Positions 11,600 through 22,869 of a stretch of DNA of 64,000 nucleotides are shown here, piece after piece. Made by a program: the position numbers and the translations under genes. The notes below the pieces were generated by a model. It worked only from the letters and a program-made list of their open reading frames with translations. It ran no database searches and had not been told where the DNA came from. How positions within the stretch are numbered: the stretch's first letter is position 1; each line of letters starts with the position of its first letter. The DNA comes from Ascarosepion bandense (Eukaryota; Mollusca; Cephalopoda; Sepiida; Sepiidae): NCBI GenBank assembly GCA_037127315.1, contig JBBBDQ010001185.1, positions 874,001 to 938,000 of the forward strand, in the 5' to 3' direction.

Positions 11600-13020
11600 T
11601 TTGGATTTGGCTTTGTAGGGGCTTTTTAAATATTTAAATTTTTTTTGTTTTGAAGAATTTTCCTCCATCTCCATTAGTTCAAATCTGTCTTTTTATTTTA
11701 ATTAGTGTGGTTCTTGTTTTATGTTTGTTATATTCCTTCTTCCTAGGAGATCTTTCTTTTGGAGTTAGTGATGGGCTTTTGATGTTATTTATTTTTAGGC
11801 TGGTGGGAAAAGGTTCATTAGCCTTGGTCATGGTAGTATGGAAGTTTGGGGTGTATTTTTGTTTGGTTTGGATTTTGGGGAACATCAGTTTCATTAGTTG
11901 GAGGTTTAGAGCTTTTCTTTAGAACTGGTTCAACAGGGAGCTTGGTTGATAGTATGTTTATACTTTCTTTTAATAGATTTATCATTCCATGATGGCCCAC
12001 TGCTTGGGTTTGAATTGGGTTGCTGGTGAGTTTTGGACATATTGGCATACGATGTTGTTGCTGTAGAGTCTTCGATAATTTTTCTAGCTTCAAGGTATGA
12101 AATATTTTTGGTGTGTTTAATTTCTGTTATTTTTTTCTCTTTTTTCCAGATTTCACACTCTTATGAATCAGCAGCAAGGTTTTGTTTGCAGTTTGGGCAA
12201 CTCTGTGGCTTTTCACAGTTTATGTGGTCTGTTCCACTTTCTCCACACCTTTTACAGACTGGAGGCCTAATGCATTTTTCTTTGTAGTGCCCAAATCATT
12301 GGCAGTTGAAACATCGGAGAGGATTTGGGATATATACATTTACTTTAGTTATAGTGTATCCTATACATCTCTGCTGGGATTCTTGGAGGAGTGTTGAATG
12401 TGAGTATGTATGTATAAGTTCGTATTATTTTATCATTCTTTTTAATAGCGAATGTGAGTATGTATGTATAAGTTCGTATTATTTTATCATTCTTTTTAAT
12501 AGCGATTCTGCAAGCATCAATGACACCTTGAGACCTGAGGTTGGATTTTATCTCATCTAGGGTGCAAAGAGAAAGATCAGGGCTTCTCACTACACCCTTT
12601 GATGAATTCAAAGAATTGTGGGGGTAAGATTTTATAGCCAGATTATGAAATGATTCTTGTTTTAATAGAAGATCTAAATTTTTTTTTTTTTTTTGTTACT
12701 TTTGCTAATAAAGTATTATTCACTAAGTTTTTCACAGATTTTGGTTTTATTATAGAGTTGATTGTTTTTTCTATGATAAAAGGGGACAACTTTGTAATCG
12801 GGGTTTCTTCTATTGATTCAAGAACAATAAATGGAGGGAAGGAAGTCTCATCTGAATCATTTTCTGAATCAGTTTCGACATGTAAGCGTTTTGTGGTTTT
12901 TGAGTTCCAACTTGAGATTTTTTGGTTTTTTGAATTCATAAAAATTTTTAATGGGTTCACTGATTGTGCTCCCCACCCACCACAGAGCTCTATAATGGGA
13001 AATGTCAAAGAGTAAACCAA
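11600..13020 (-). pseudogene. ORF1 (gag-like, CCHC zinc knuckle) of the I/Nimb-like LINE
   Basis: The minus strand reads from a possible start at 12939 (MNSKNQKISSW) through FPPFIVLESIEETPITKLSP and IIEKTINSIIKPKSVKNLVN. After a break in an 18-T run (about 12678) it continues VVRSPDLSLCTLDEIKSNL, then a zinc-knuckle region, CFNCQ..GHYKEKC, CKRCGESGTDHINC and CPNCKQNLAADS..C (about 12150-12310). Knuckle ORF1 proteins bind element RNA. An 18-residue segment is duplicated in tandem at 12396-12503. Frameshifts and stops inactivate it. Identity rests on the C-x2-C-x4-H-x4-C pattern and block order. Confidence 0.85.
12396..12503. repeat. 54-bp perfect tandem duplication
   Basis: Two identical adjacent units, 12396-12449 and 12450-12503, each starting 'gaatgtgagtatgtatg'. 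The period of 54 is a multiple of three, so on the minus strand it duplicates 18 codons (AIKKNDKIIRTYTYILTF) of ORF1 without a frameshift. Confidence 0.97.
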
Positions 13021-13450
13021 TTTGCCTTGACAAATCAGGGCTACACAGTCAGTATACTCACACCAAGAAAAGGAAACTAATAATTTGAGATCCCTGGGTT
13101 TTCATTCCCAAGAAGACCCAGTATTTATAAAGGGAAACATCAGTGAAAAAAAATAAATTTAAAAAAAAATTAAAAAAAACACAGTGATTGGTCTGATTGG
13201 GCTCATCTGACTGCCCATAAGGGCTAAAGTGGAGTGTTGCAGGTCATGTGTCCACTTAGGTAACTGGGTCACAGACTGCTCAGCCACCAGAATCCTGTCC
13301 TAAAGGCATCACAGGTTGCCACCTACGCACAAAAGATGGCCCCATCTGAGGAGTTCTTATCCCTCTATAGAGGTGAAGTTGGCATATTCTACTGCTCCAG
13401 TCGACAGGGCAAGAGTTTGGTTGAGTCAGATTTTGATGAAAATATATATG

Positions 13451-13483
<33 letters not shown>

Positions 13484-13860
13484 GAAAACTGAATATCTTA
13501 CAGTTTTGTATTCAAAAAATATATTACAGGTAATAATTTTAACTTCAAAAATGCATTATGGAAATAATTTTTTTTTTCCCCAAAACATGTATTTTTCTAT
13601 AAAAGTTTATTTTTGTGTATCCATTTCTAGAAAGGTTTATATTTGTACATTCATAGCATTTTGACCTTGGTTTGGGGGTTAACTATTTTCCCATAGCTGG
13701 GACCCTAACAGGTGCTGCCACTCCGGGTCAGAGTGGACCTGGGAACAACAGCAATTAAGAGGTGGTTCCATGCTCCTCACAACCTCCCAATCAGAGGTCT
13801 TGCTGCTGGATGCAGTTTACCATCATACCCAGGACCAGAAAGTTCTGTGAATTTAAAATT
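13021..13860 (-). other. Non-coding, GC-richer leader-like region of the I/Nimb LINE
   Basis: Upstream of ORF1 on the minus strand the base composition stays well above the intron background (13170-13440 and 13660-13850), with a TA/T run at 13442-13483 between the two blocks. No reading frame is conserved. The position fits a 5' UTR with internal promoter, as I-type elements have. The second block (around 'ccgggtcagagtggacctgg', 13725) may belong to a separate repeat. Confidence 0.45.
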
Positions 13861-15719
13861 CACTTTATTGAATAAAAAGAACATCCAGTGACAAAGCCCA
13901 AATTATAAATAAGACAGTAATAGGTAAATTTTAGAAACTTACTTCCTTTAACCATCTGATTTTAGAAATGATAATTTTAAAAATTAACAAGAGCTATACC
14001 AAATTATTGTTTTTTCTTTCACTTGCTGTTTTTAAAATAGAGCTATTCTGGGTCATTTACATCTATAGTTAACAGGCAATGATTTAGTATCAATGCTGGA
14101 TGTGCAGAAAAATCTATTATGAACAGTCCAACTCTGATCTCATCAGAATTGGAAATTTAAGGAATTGCACAAAAAATAAATAGAAAAAAAAAATAATAAT
14201 TTTTTCCCATAATTCTGTTTGAATTTTAATTTCTCTACAACTTTTGTAAGTCACTTGCTAAATAAAACTAGATACACATGGGTCTGTCATGAGAGATGGT
14301 TATGATTAGAGTAAATAGTAGTCTAGTTCCAATACACCTGACTGCTTTCAAGGAAGTTCATTAAAAAGTTAAAATTTAGGTGTTAACATTCACTGACTTC
14401 ATTTCCAAGGATGAGTATGCAACAGCACCAGTCATCAAAATAAAAGTGTGCTAATGTTTAAAGTGATTCATAGGATATAAATGGTAAGTAATGCCTGGAC
14501 ACTAACTGAGGTCATTAAATAAAATGGAAGAACAATTGAAAAGTCAAATCCAAGCAATAAAAAAATATTAACCCTATTTACTTATTCTATATAAACTCTA
14601 AAATCAACCATTTTAAATATTTATACCTACAGTAGGTTTGAAATTTTTACTCCCATTTTTATATGCCTTTGAACAAAAGGTAAGAATACAAGTTTACAAA
14701 AAATGAAAAAAAAACAAAAAAAAAAACTGGACAACATTCTTATTCTATAGATCTCAGTTGAAAAAAAAAATGATACTGCATACATTTTGATATGGTTATC
14801 AATGTGCTTATATATTTACAATCACATTTTTTAGTTCAGTCATTTCAAGTGAATCCAAAATATGTTTATGCAATGAGTTAAAAACATTAACTTTCCAGTA
14901 AAAAGTTATTTTTTATCAGCATGAAATATTAGAAAATTAAACTTTTCACAGAAAAAATGTATTAGTGAACAGCAAACTCAGTGCTAGAAAAGTCATTTTA
15001 TTAGACTTGTAATAGATTAAGACTACAGTTTGACACAGTTATTGGCTTAATTTTGATTTAAAATGTTCATTTGACCCTTTTGATTAATGGAAATTCATTG
15101 GATACTGAAAAATATTTTTAGAAAAAATCTTTTTATATCATTAAACTATGGAAGTATACTTGTGTGATCATAAAGCATAACAGTAAAAAAGAAAAAAATT
15201 TTAAATGATTTTTTAAAATTCACATTTGGTTAAAAAATTTGCTTAATGTAGGAAAAACATTTGAGAGAAAAATGAATAAGATAGAATAGTTGCCAATTAT
15301 AAGTGAAATGGAAAGAAAAGCAATATTAATAATCTCAAATAAAGAACAAGAAAAGACTGAAGAGTTTCAGATAACTGCAAGGTAATTGGGTATCATCTTT
15401 GTTGACAACTTGGAGGAAAAGACTCTTAAAACCAGAATGTACACATTAGCTATTGGCAAAGAAAGCAAGTAAACATTTGGCAACAAGGTTATGCAAGTAT
15501 AATAATAAAGTTATAATTTCTTTAAGAAAAATATAATTATATCTTCTCAGTCGTCACTAGTTTTCAAAAAATAAAAAACAGCCTACTTTTGTAATGCATA
15601 CCAAGATTTTAAAAAACTCATTGACGTACATGTCATCAGATCTTTAAAGTTTTAATATCGATATTTTAAATATAACACAAAACATTCAACAACAGAAATA
15701 GAATAGTTGATTTTCTAAG
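13861..15719. other. AT-rich intron stretch, nothing recognised
   Basis: A-rich tracts occur at about 14695-14770. No repeat family, RNA or exon was recognised. Confidence 0.45.
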
Positions 15720-15840
15720 CACCACTTAAATGTGGCACAAGGCTGAAAGTACAGGGCACTCAGTGAGGCTTGAACTCACTACTCATTTGTAATAATTCTA
15801 GCAAGACAAACTTGCTAACCATTACACTACATCAAGGTTC
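15720..15840 (-). repeat. tRNA-headed SINE (family C), antisense
   Basis: On the minus strand, 'gtagtgtaatggttagcaag' resembles a tRNA A-box region. 'gagttcaagcctc' is a B box, and 'ccttgtgccacatttaagt' follows. The same order occurs in sense at 58600-58725. It has a tRNA-like head but no foldable full tRNA, so it is a retroposon rather than a gene. Confidence 0.75.
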
Positions 15841-16194
15841 TCTTCAACAACAGAAAAAGAACAGACAGGAAAAAGAAAAATTTTTTAAAGAAAATGGAAG
15901 AAAATATTTCCTATTTAATTGCAACAAATTTATAAGAGAACTTGTCCATTTTGTTTGTTCTGTTGGATTAAAAATAGAAAGCAGTATGGGTGGAGAAAAG
16001 GTTCACACTTTGAGAATAAGAATATTTTTGTAAACTTTTGCCTATAGACTGATGTTATAAACTCAGTCCAGTAGTTTTATTATAAATCTGACAAAATATG
16101 TAAAGTATAAGATACAGAGTTAAGCTCCACCTTGATACTAAAAGTGGATATTTAGTGGTAAGTAGTAAATCAAATGAGTATCTTTATGTGCCAT

Positions 16195-16905
16195 GTTCCC
16201 TCAGGATGTAGGTGATCATAGCTTTCCACAACTTTCTGTCTCTTATAGCTCTTTATAAACTTTGTCTTTTTGTTATTTCTCTCAAGCCTTATTCTGTCAT
16301 CCATTTACTGAAAAACATTAAGTATGTTATGTCTTGTTTTACTATCTTGCAGTCTGTATGTCTCGTGAGTATCAAATTTTCCAGGCCCTCTTTCTTCACT
16401 ATATGCCCCAGAAACCTCAATTGTCTCTTCCTGATGTTAAGTATTAGTTTCTGTTTTGCTTCCATTTCCTCATCACTGATATGTTCGGTCCACATTATCC
16501 TCAGAATCCTTCTTTAGGACCACATTTCCATTACTCCAAGTCTCCTCTTCATCTTTGAGGAGATTGTCCAGCACTCACTACCATACAGGAGGAGAGAGAT
16601 CACATATCAGTTTAGTACTCTTTTCCTTGCTTCTATCAAAGTTTCCTGTTTCTTAGTACTCTGCTTAGCTTTAGGAATAATTCCTTGGGTATCCTAATAT
16701 GCCTTTGGATCTCAGTGAAAACACTTCCCAGATATTTAACTTTCCGCACTTGTTTGATTTTGGTAACTCCAATTTACAATACACACTTTGGGTTCATTCT
16801 TTTGCCAACAACCCTGCATTCTGTCTTCTTGTTATTGATGTTTAATCCTTTCTTCTTGCTTTCCTTCACTATATGGGAGTTTTTATAGTTTTCTTTCTGC
16901 ACCTG
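16195..16905 (-). mobile_element. RTE-like LINE, 3' coding end, antisense to the window
   Basis: The minus strand encodes the terminal part of an endonuclease-RT polyprotein, including WTEHISDEEMEAKQKLIL and IRKRQLRFLGHIVKKEGLEN (16350-16495), with connected upstream pieces to about 16900. The 'R.RQL.FLGHI.RKEGLEN' block is typical of RTE/related LINE ORF2 ends in invertebrates. It is 5'-truncated and has stops. Related copies are at 50730-52750 (same domain) and 22870-24370 (endonuclease part). Confidence 0.8.
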
Positions 16906-18535
16906 CTATCAACATCACATTTTCAAAAAAAACTCAAGTTAATTCACAAAAGTCAATTCTCTATGCCATATATTTAGCAATACCTATCTATATCAAAGTA
17001 CTAAAGTTACAAGAGGTTAATATCCAAATCTCTAAAATATCTTGCACCTATTATGCTAAATACTTCTTCACTTTTGATTTCTTTAAAAGTATAACAAATC
17101 AAGAGAATAGTCACAAGATTGTAAAGTAAAATTAACAGTTTGACATATAATAGTTAAATAGTGGATAAAGTACATCCTAGTAATTAAATGTTAAGTAATA
17201 AATGAATGAAGAAGAAAGTTAAAATTAAAAGAATTATGAGAAAAAATTCTTACAACTTTGAGAAAGATTGTTTAAAATCACCAATTAAAAAAGTGACATC
17301 ATTTAAGTCTTTCAATCCAGAATATCTTGAATATTGAATGCCAAAAACTGTATTTCTTAAATTGAAATTGAATAAATATATTTATAGTTTAGTATTTTAC
17401 ATTTAAAAATGCTACACTTGATACAATAGTTTTGCATTCAACTGTTAAAACCTCCTTTTTGATTGAATAACATTTTCTAAAATTTGGATTGAATTATTCA
17501 TAGATTTTTATGGAACAACAATTTTCTTTGGCTTTAATACATTACCTGGCTAAGAATATATTCACCTTCCTAATAAAAGCATCTCAGAGAAAAATTCATG
17601 AATTCTCAGAAACCTCAAATGATCCATGATGTTACAGAAAAAAACTATCTTGATAATCAACATGATATACTTGTAATTTTGTACACATGACTACATGTTC
17701 ATGATAATTTAAAAAAAATTAACTTCTGAAAGATTGGAATTTTAAATTAATTTTACTAGTCACTTTATTAATAGAGATTTACTAAGGGAAAGTAATTTCA
17801 AATATTCAATACAGACAATTAGCAATTTATAGTGAGACTGTACTACATACACATTTGATAAATATTCTCCATGAATAGTTATAAGTTTTTCATAACAGGA
17901 AATTCTAAGGATAAACAGTCTGATATTTAGTCTTTTGGTTTTATAGTTAGAATTTTACTTGTAATAATTCAATCTGTTCTGTTTCCTTACTAAAAAATGA
18001 TCATGTATAATTTTAAATATACAAGGTTTTCTGTTTTTTCAAAAAATTATTCACTTAAAAATGCTTTACATAAATTAATATATCCAGATTAAATGTGTTT
18101 ATTAGACAAGATTGCATATAAAACTATTATCTGAATAGCAAAGAGTATCACTACAGAAAAAGATTTATAAAATTTATGAACTCATAAGTAAGACAAGTCG
18201 TATGATATTTTCATTAGCAATTGCTAGATACTTATTATAAAAGACTTCTATATTCTGAATGATATCATAGGAGATACATTGAATCATATCCATGATCAAA
18301 GTCAAGTTAGTTAGGTTTTGGCACATCAACCCAGTGGGCTATATAATACCAAGTCTTGCTTATATGTATATATTATGTGTGTGGTTGGAAAAAAAATATA
18401 GGTTGTATTTCATATACATACACACATAACATTTATAATAGTTTTGGTTATTGGTAATAAGGGTTAGGAAAAATTTATGATATTTTTTTGACATAGTTTT
18501 GTAACTTTCAAAAAACACAGGATGTCATCAATGCT
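16906..18535. other. AT-rich intron stretch, nothing recognised
   Basis: No coding or repeat signature was recognised. Confidence 0.45.
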
Positions 18536-19150
18536 TGAATTTTCAAAAAGATCTTAAATTACTTGCATTGTAGAATCATTTTCTTATTGGAGTAAGAGTA
18601 TCACATTCTATGAGAATGTGTTTAGCAGTGTATGGGGTTTGGCAGGTTGTGCATTTTGGTTGTGGTTCTTGTTTAAATATAAATGAGTGTGTAAGTTTGG
18701 TGTGACCAATACATGGTCATGATATTGTAACCTCTTCCCATCTAGTTTGTTAAATGCTGTTTTTCACTCTTCCAAGTTTGTTTTCATTCCAGTGCAACTG
18801 CCATTCTGTACGGAGGAATCTGCTGATTAGGGGTTTCAAATCAGTGTATGGGATCTTGAACTAGTTGGGTTTTAAATCTAGAGCTGATTTGGCTGCTGAG
18901 TCTGCTCTTTCGTTACTCTTTACCTCAATATGACTAGGAAAACAGCATAATGGGATCTTTCTAGTATTGGACAGAATCCAATCTGTTTAATAGTTTGATT
19001 ATTTGGGGATCTTCTAGGTTTTTTTTATTTTTTAGTATTGTTAATAGAGATAGAGAATCTGAGAATATGACAGAGTCGATTAAGGTCAAGTTAGATGCCC
19101 TTGCATGTGAAATTACAAATTCTAAATTGTTAATTGATTTACCATTTAAA
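18536..19150 (-). mobile_element. I/Nimb-like LINE fragment (RNase H end)
   Basis: A diverged second copy of the region at 8190-8880, same strand. Shared stretches include the complements of AADSAADSAK-like codons ('ggctgctgagtctgctctttc' against 'ggctgctgggtttgctctttc' at 8518), the 'aacatgactaggaa/gtttgggatcc' PNYIG region and the 'gtatgggatcttgaact' segment. It covers only the RNase H and C-terminal part, so it is a 5'-truncated insertion. Several stops. Confidence 0.8.
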
Positions 19151-19619
19151 CAGTGTAGAATCTAATGCAATAAAAATACCATTGTACTACCAACTTGGAC
19201 AGTAGAAATCAATAAGGGAGAGCTGCTTCTCCTCATAATCATGCCAAAAAGAAAAGAACCAGAATAGCTGGATAAAATTGTGAATGCATGTAAAACAACT
19301 AATACTTTGACACTGATCTGAGGAACATTAAAATGAAAAAAAATTATCAGTTTGAATGGACTGGAGAAAAAACAAAACATGCCCAAGTTTCTGATTAAAA
19401 GAAAAAATATTCATTTGTTCTAAACCTGGTTCTTCACAATTTATTAGTTTGTCATTAATTTTTTTTTTTTTATTAAAGGGTATATTGTTATTTACTATAA
19501 TGGGCCGGGCATGGAAAAAAAAGGACTATCAATTATATTTTTTTTTTTAAATGTCAACTTTTTAGTTGATCTTATACATTATCCATTTTTTAAAATGTTA
19601 TTTCACTTCAATATGTAGA

Positions 19620-19855
19620 TGATTATGATTCCTTTTCTTTATTACCTGTAAATTGCCATGCTTCTTTTAGATTGATGTTATCCAAAGCTTTAGTTGGGAG
19701 AGAAGATAGTTTCATACCTTTTCCCAGAACATTAGTGCAAAAGTGAATGCTAAGGACCAATTGGGACTTGGCTTGCTAATTCTATCTTCTGTGTTGATAA
19801 CTATCATGCTACCCACAATTAGCTTTAAGTGAGATTGAAAAATATACTGGGCACG
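19620..19855 (-). repeat. SINE-like fragment (family B), antisense
   Basis: Contains 'aattgccatgcttctt', 'agttgggagagaagatag' and 'cagaacattagtgcaaaagtgaatgc', matching the blocks at 46742-46925 and 54085-54365. The family shares its middle part with SINE family A. Confidence 0.6.
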
Positions 19856-20621
19856 ACTAAGTAATAAAATAATGCTTGTGCATGATGCAATAGACTTAAG
19901 TTGGCTAATCTAACATTTTTTGAGATTTGTCAATAAGTTATCCAAACCAAAATTTATTTATTGATCATCTTTTATAGTTACTGTTCTACTTCCAAGCAAG
20001 CAGAATAGTACTACTACCCTAAATACATTTATTAGATCTCTGACTCTATTCCAACCTAAGATATGATAATTGATCAATAGCCTGTTAATATGATGTTCTA
20101 AATGAAATATTTAAAAATTATATTTTATCTGAACATCTTGAATGAGGACGTATCATCATTTACACATGTAAATAATGTAAATAATTTCAAAATTAACCAA
20201 AAATTTATAACTTAACGAGGCTGTAAATTTATCTTTGTAATGATTGTCTTTTCACAAACTCTAAACAGAGTGTCAAGAAAAATGAAAACTGCTAAAATTC
20301 TATGCAAGTGTTTGTTTTGGCTTGACTAATATCATGTGACCAGCATTCAGATATATGTGGATTAAATAAGCAAGCAGTTAACAAAATTAATACAAGGAAG
20401 ATGTAAAATGCAAAGTGTATCAAGACAAAAAGCATCTAAATGTGCACAGTTAGATACAAAACATTTGGAAATGCAATGAACACAAAAAAAAACAGAACAA
20501 AACAATATAAAATGTTGTAGTGGCTTCTAATTCAATAGACAAATTCTATGCAAGACAACGGGTAAAGCCTCTGTAGATGTGTTCAAAGATACATATTAAA
20601 AGTAAAAAACATCTGACTCAC
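19856..20621. other. Intron end near the exon, nothing recognised
   Basis: The donor-proximal part of the 17.8-kb intron. No repeat was recognised. Confidence 0.45.
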
Positions 20622-20711
20622 CTTGTCTCTTGTTGGCTTTATAACTGATTCATTAACAGTCAAACCAAGTTCTTTGGTTCGTTTGGCAGCAGTGCTAGCA
20701 GCTTTGGTTGC
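20622..20711 (-). CDS. ARFGAP1: ARFGAP1-like exon (end of ALPS1 and linker), 90 nt
   Basis: On the minus strand the exon follows an acceptor with a pyrimidine-rich tract (ttctctaattttctag) and ends at a consensus donor (AAG then gtgagtc). Its 30 codons are open and phase 0 at both ends, reading ATKAASTAAKRTKELG then LTVNESVIKPTRDK. Human ARFGAP1, from memory, has ATKFGSQASQKASELG then HSLNENVLKPAQEK, giving 14 identities in 30, including the NE.V.KP core. This segment follows the first lipid-packing helix of the Golgi ARF1 GTPase-activating protein. Codon use is balanced and GC is clearly above the flanks. The catalytic zinc-finger exons would lie to the right, outside the window. Alternatives such as another ARFGAP paralogue are less likely because the NENV.KP motif belongs to ARFGAP1. 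Confidence 0.88.
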
Positions 20712-22660
20712 CTAGAAAATTAGAGAAAACATTTTAAATAACAACTTCCTTATCATATTCTTAAGTAACTATCAGGATTAAAACTTTTTATATCAATATT
20801 ACTTTAAATAAAAATCCTGCCTGTTAATATTTTGTCAGGCATTAATAATAATATAAAATAATTCATACAATAAACAATCAATTATGTACTGAATCTCTAG
20901 AATAGAATTTATACAGAATTTAAAAAGTTTAGTTTTATTTTTTGTTTTTATAGAATTTGGAAAGCATTTTACCAAATGATGAAAGGGATGTATATTTTGT
21001 TCTAATTTTTAACAATTCACATCACATTATCAATGTTTTTTAAACACTGCAAAAAGATCATTTTGAAAATTGTATTTTAATGAACCATAAAAACAATTTG
21101 ATTATAATATATATTAGTGTTATAGATGTTTCAAAGTTTTTCCCATTTTAAATTAGTATATGCTACAATTATGTTTGGATATTTGGCATAGTTTGAACCC
21201 TGAATACACCTTTGTGATTATAATTATATTGAAATTTAGGTCTTACCTTTTAATGTATGTGCGTGTATATAATTTTTTATTTGTAATAAAAAGGCCATGA
21301 AGACTACTTTGTGTAACAGCAATATATGAGATGCTATCAAATTTTAGGAACATTACCCATATTCAGGTCTTTAGGCTCTGTTATAGTAAAAGTTTTATCA
21401 TGTAGAATTTAAGTAGACTAATTCACAACCATCAGTGAAATAAAATACTGAGTCAAAAATTAACAGTTCCATTTAAGGTGAAAGAGTTTAAATGATTACA
21501 ACATCTCACCCCAAAAAAGTAAAGAGAGCCAGAAATTCTGAGACAGAAATTAGTCCTGTAATTATAACTGATACAGATATATTATAAATACCAAATGCTT
21601 TAGAACCTGAAAATAAAAAATGTTTTATTTACATTAAATTTTTCTGGAAATATTAACTAAAAGCATATTCTAATTTTAAATGTAAATTCAGTTATATTTG
21701 AAGAGAGTTAAATTTTTAATACTGAATAATGCTGGCTAATGAACTTCCCAGAAAAATTCACTTATTTTACCAACTGCTCTCTCTAAAACAAAACATTTTT
21801 TTAAAAAATCAGAATAAGGTGTCTATTCCAATTAATGGTAAATTATAATTTATCAATTTATGTTAATTTATTCAACTTCTGTTGAATAAATGTAATTAGG
21901 GTAAATCAAGAACAACAAAAATACAACTTACAGAATCTGTACACAATAGTTTCATAAAAATAAATATTTAATCAACTTATTCATAAAAATGTGAAATACA
22001 CAAGATAGTAACCATGATGAGAATGTTATGAAAATTGATGGTTTCAGATAGATAAGATTGAAAGGGATTATTTTTATTCACAGATTCTAATATTTTAAGT
22101 CACTCATTTCATATTAATGTACAGTATTGATTTTAATATAAGTACTATCACATTGAGTTTAATATTACTGTTTTTCCTGTGACTTTTTAATGACAGGAAA
22201 AAAAAATGATCAAATTTAGATATAAAACTCAGGTGACTGCATTAACATTAAAATCTTTGCTGATATTATAATTTCAAGCTTCAGTAAAATATATCTGAGT
22301 TTCTGTGCTTTTTTTTCTTATTGTTCAATTTCTTTATAAGAGCAAGGTTTTTATTTCTTCTCTCTTCAATCAATTTGAGGAGTTAACATTTTGCTTCTAC
22401 AGCATTTATGTCTATATACTCTAGAATTTCTTTTGATCAACCTTGTGAAATAGAAACATACTAATGTGCAAATTCATTCACTTCCAAGTATTCATTTGCG
22501 CATATTTTTTATATAATAACTTTTAATACTTTGATTTTTGCAGCATTTAATGATTTTTTATTTCCTGAGACTGACTAGGGGCTATGTAAACCATTACAAA
22601 GAGAGGGTATTCCGACTTATGCAAAGATATAACTTAATTATTACATTCTCTTATTCCCAC
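20712..22660 (-). other. Upstream ARFGAP1-like intron, first part, nothing recognised
   Basis: AT-rich sequence beyond the acceptor of the exon at 20622-20711. The intron appears to run to the right edge of the window (over 43 kb), because no earlier exon was recognised. Confidence 0.5.
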
Positions 22661-22869
22661 TACCCTAGTAATTCTGATTCATAAACCCATCATTCACAAC
22701 AAGTAAAAGTGGACTAACTTTCTTCCCCACACTCCTTGAATGGCATACAGGCACATGTAAAAGTTTGTGTGTGTGTGAGTAATACATATATATTTCACGG
22801 TCGGAGTATTGCCAACTAAACTGGCTACCCCGTTCCATGTTCTTGCAAGTGAGACAGGCCGTTAGCAAC

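Larger units (their letters stand above)
7941..13020 (-). mobile_element. I/Nimb-like LINE, near full length, inactive
   Basis: Read right to left, the order is: ORF1 (gag-like, CCHC knuckles) about 13020-11600, then ORF2 with APE-type endonuclease (about 11560-10900), reverse transcriptase (about 10400-9230) and RNase H (about 8870-8190). A short 3' UTR follows, ending in a simple-repeat tail that on the minus strand is (CAAT/CAAC)n at 7941-7970. Endonuclease + RT + RNase H with a tandem-repeat tail is the layout of I-superfamily elements. Stops, frameshifts, a 54-bp duplication and a dinucleotide expansion show it is dead. The 5' leader probably continues to about 13440. Confidence 0.88.
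2783..20621 (-). other. ARFGAP1: ARFGAP1-like intron, 17.8 kb, repeat-filled
   Basis: The span between the two exons on the minus strand, with a gtgagtc donor at the 20622 end and a cacag acceptor at the 2782 end. It contains a mariner scrap, SINEs, a near-complete I/Nimb-like LINE, an RTE-like LINE end and a second I/Nimb fragment, listed separately. The assignment follows from the exon pair. Confidence 0.78.

Noticed and set aside
12650..13015. 121-codon plus-strand open frame
   Set aside because: Antisense shadow of the I/Nimb ORF1, which has recognisable domain blocks on the minus strand.
21495..21560. Possible minus-strand exon between 'attacag' and 'gtgagat'
   Set aside because: One frame stops at once, the others give no similarity to ARFGAP1 or another known protein.
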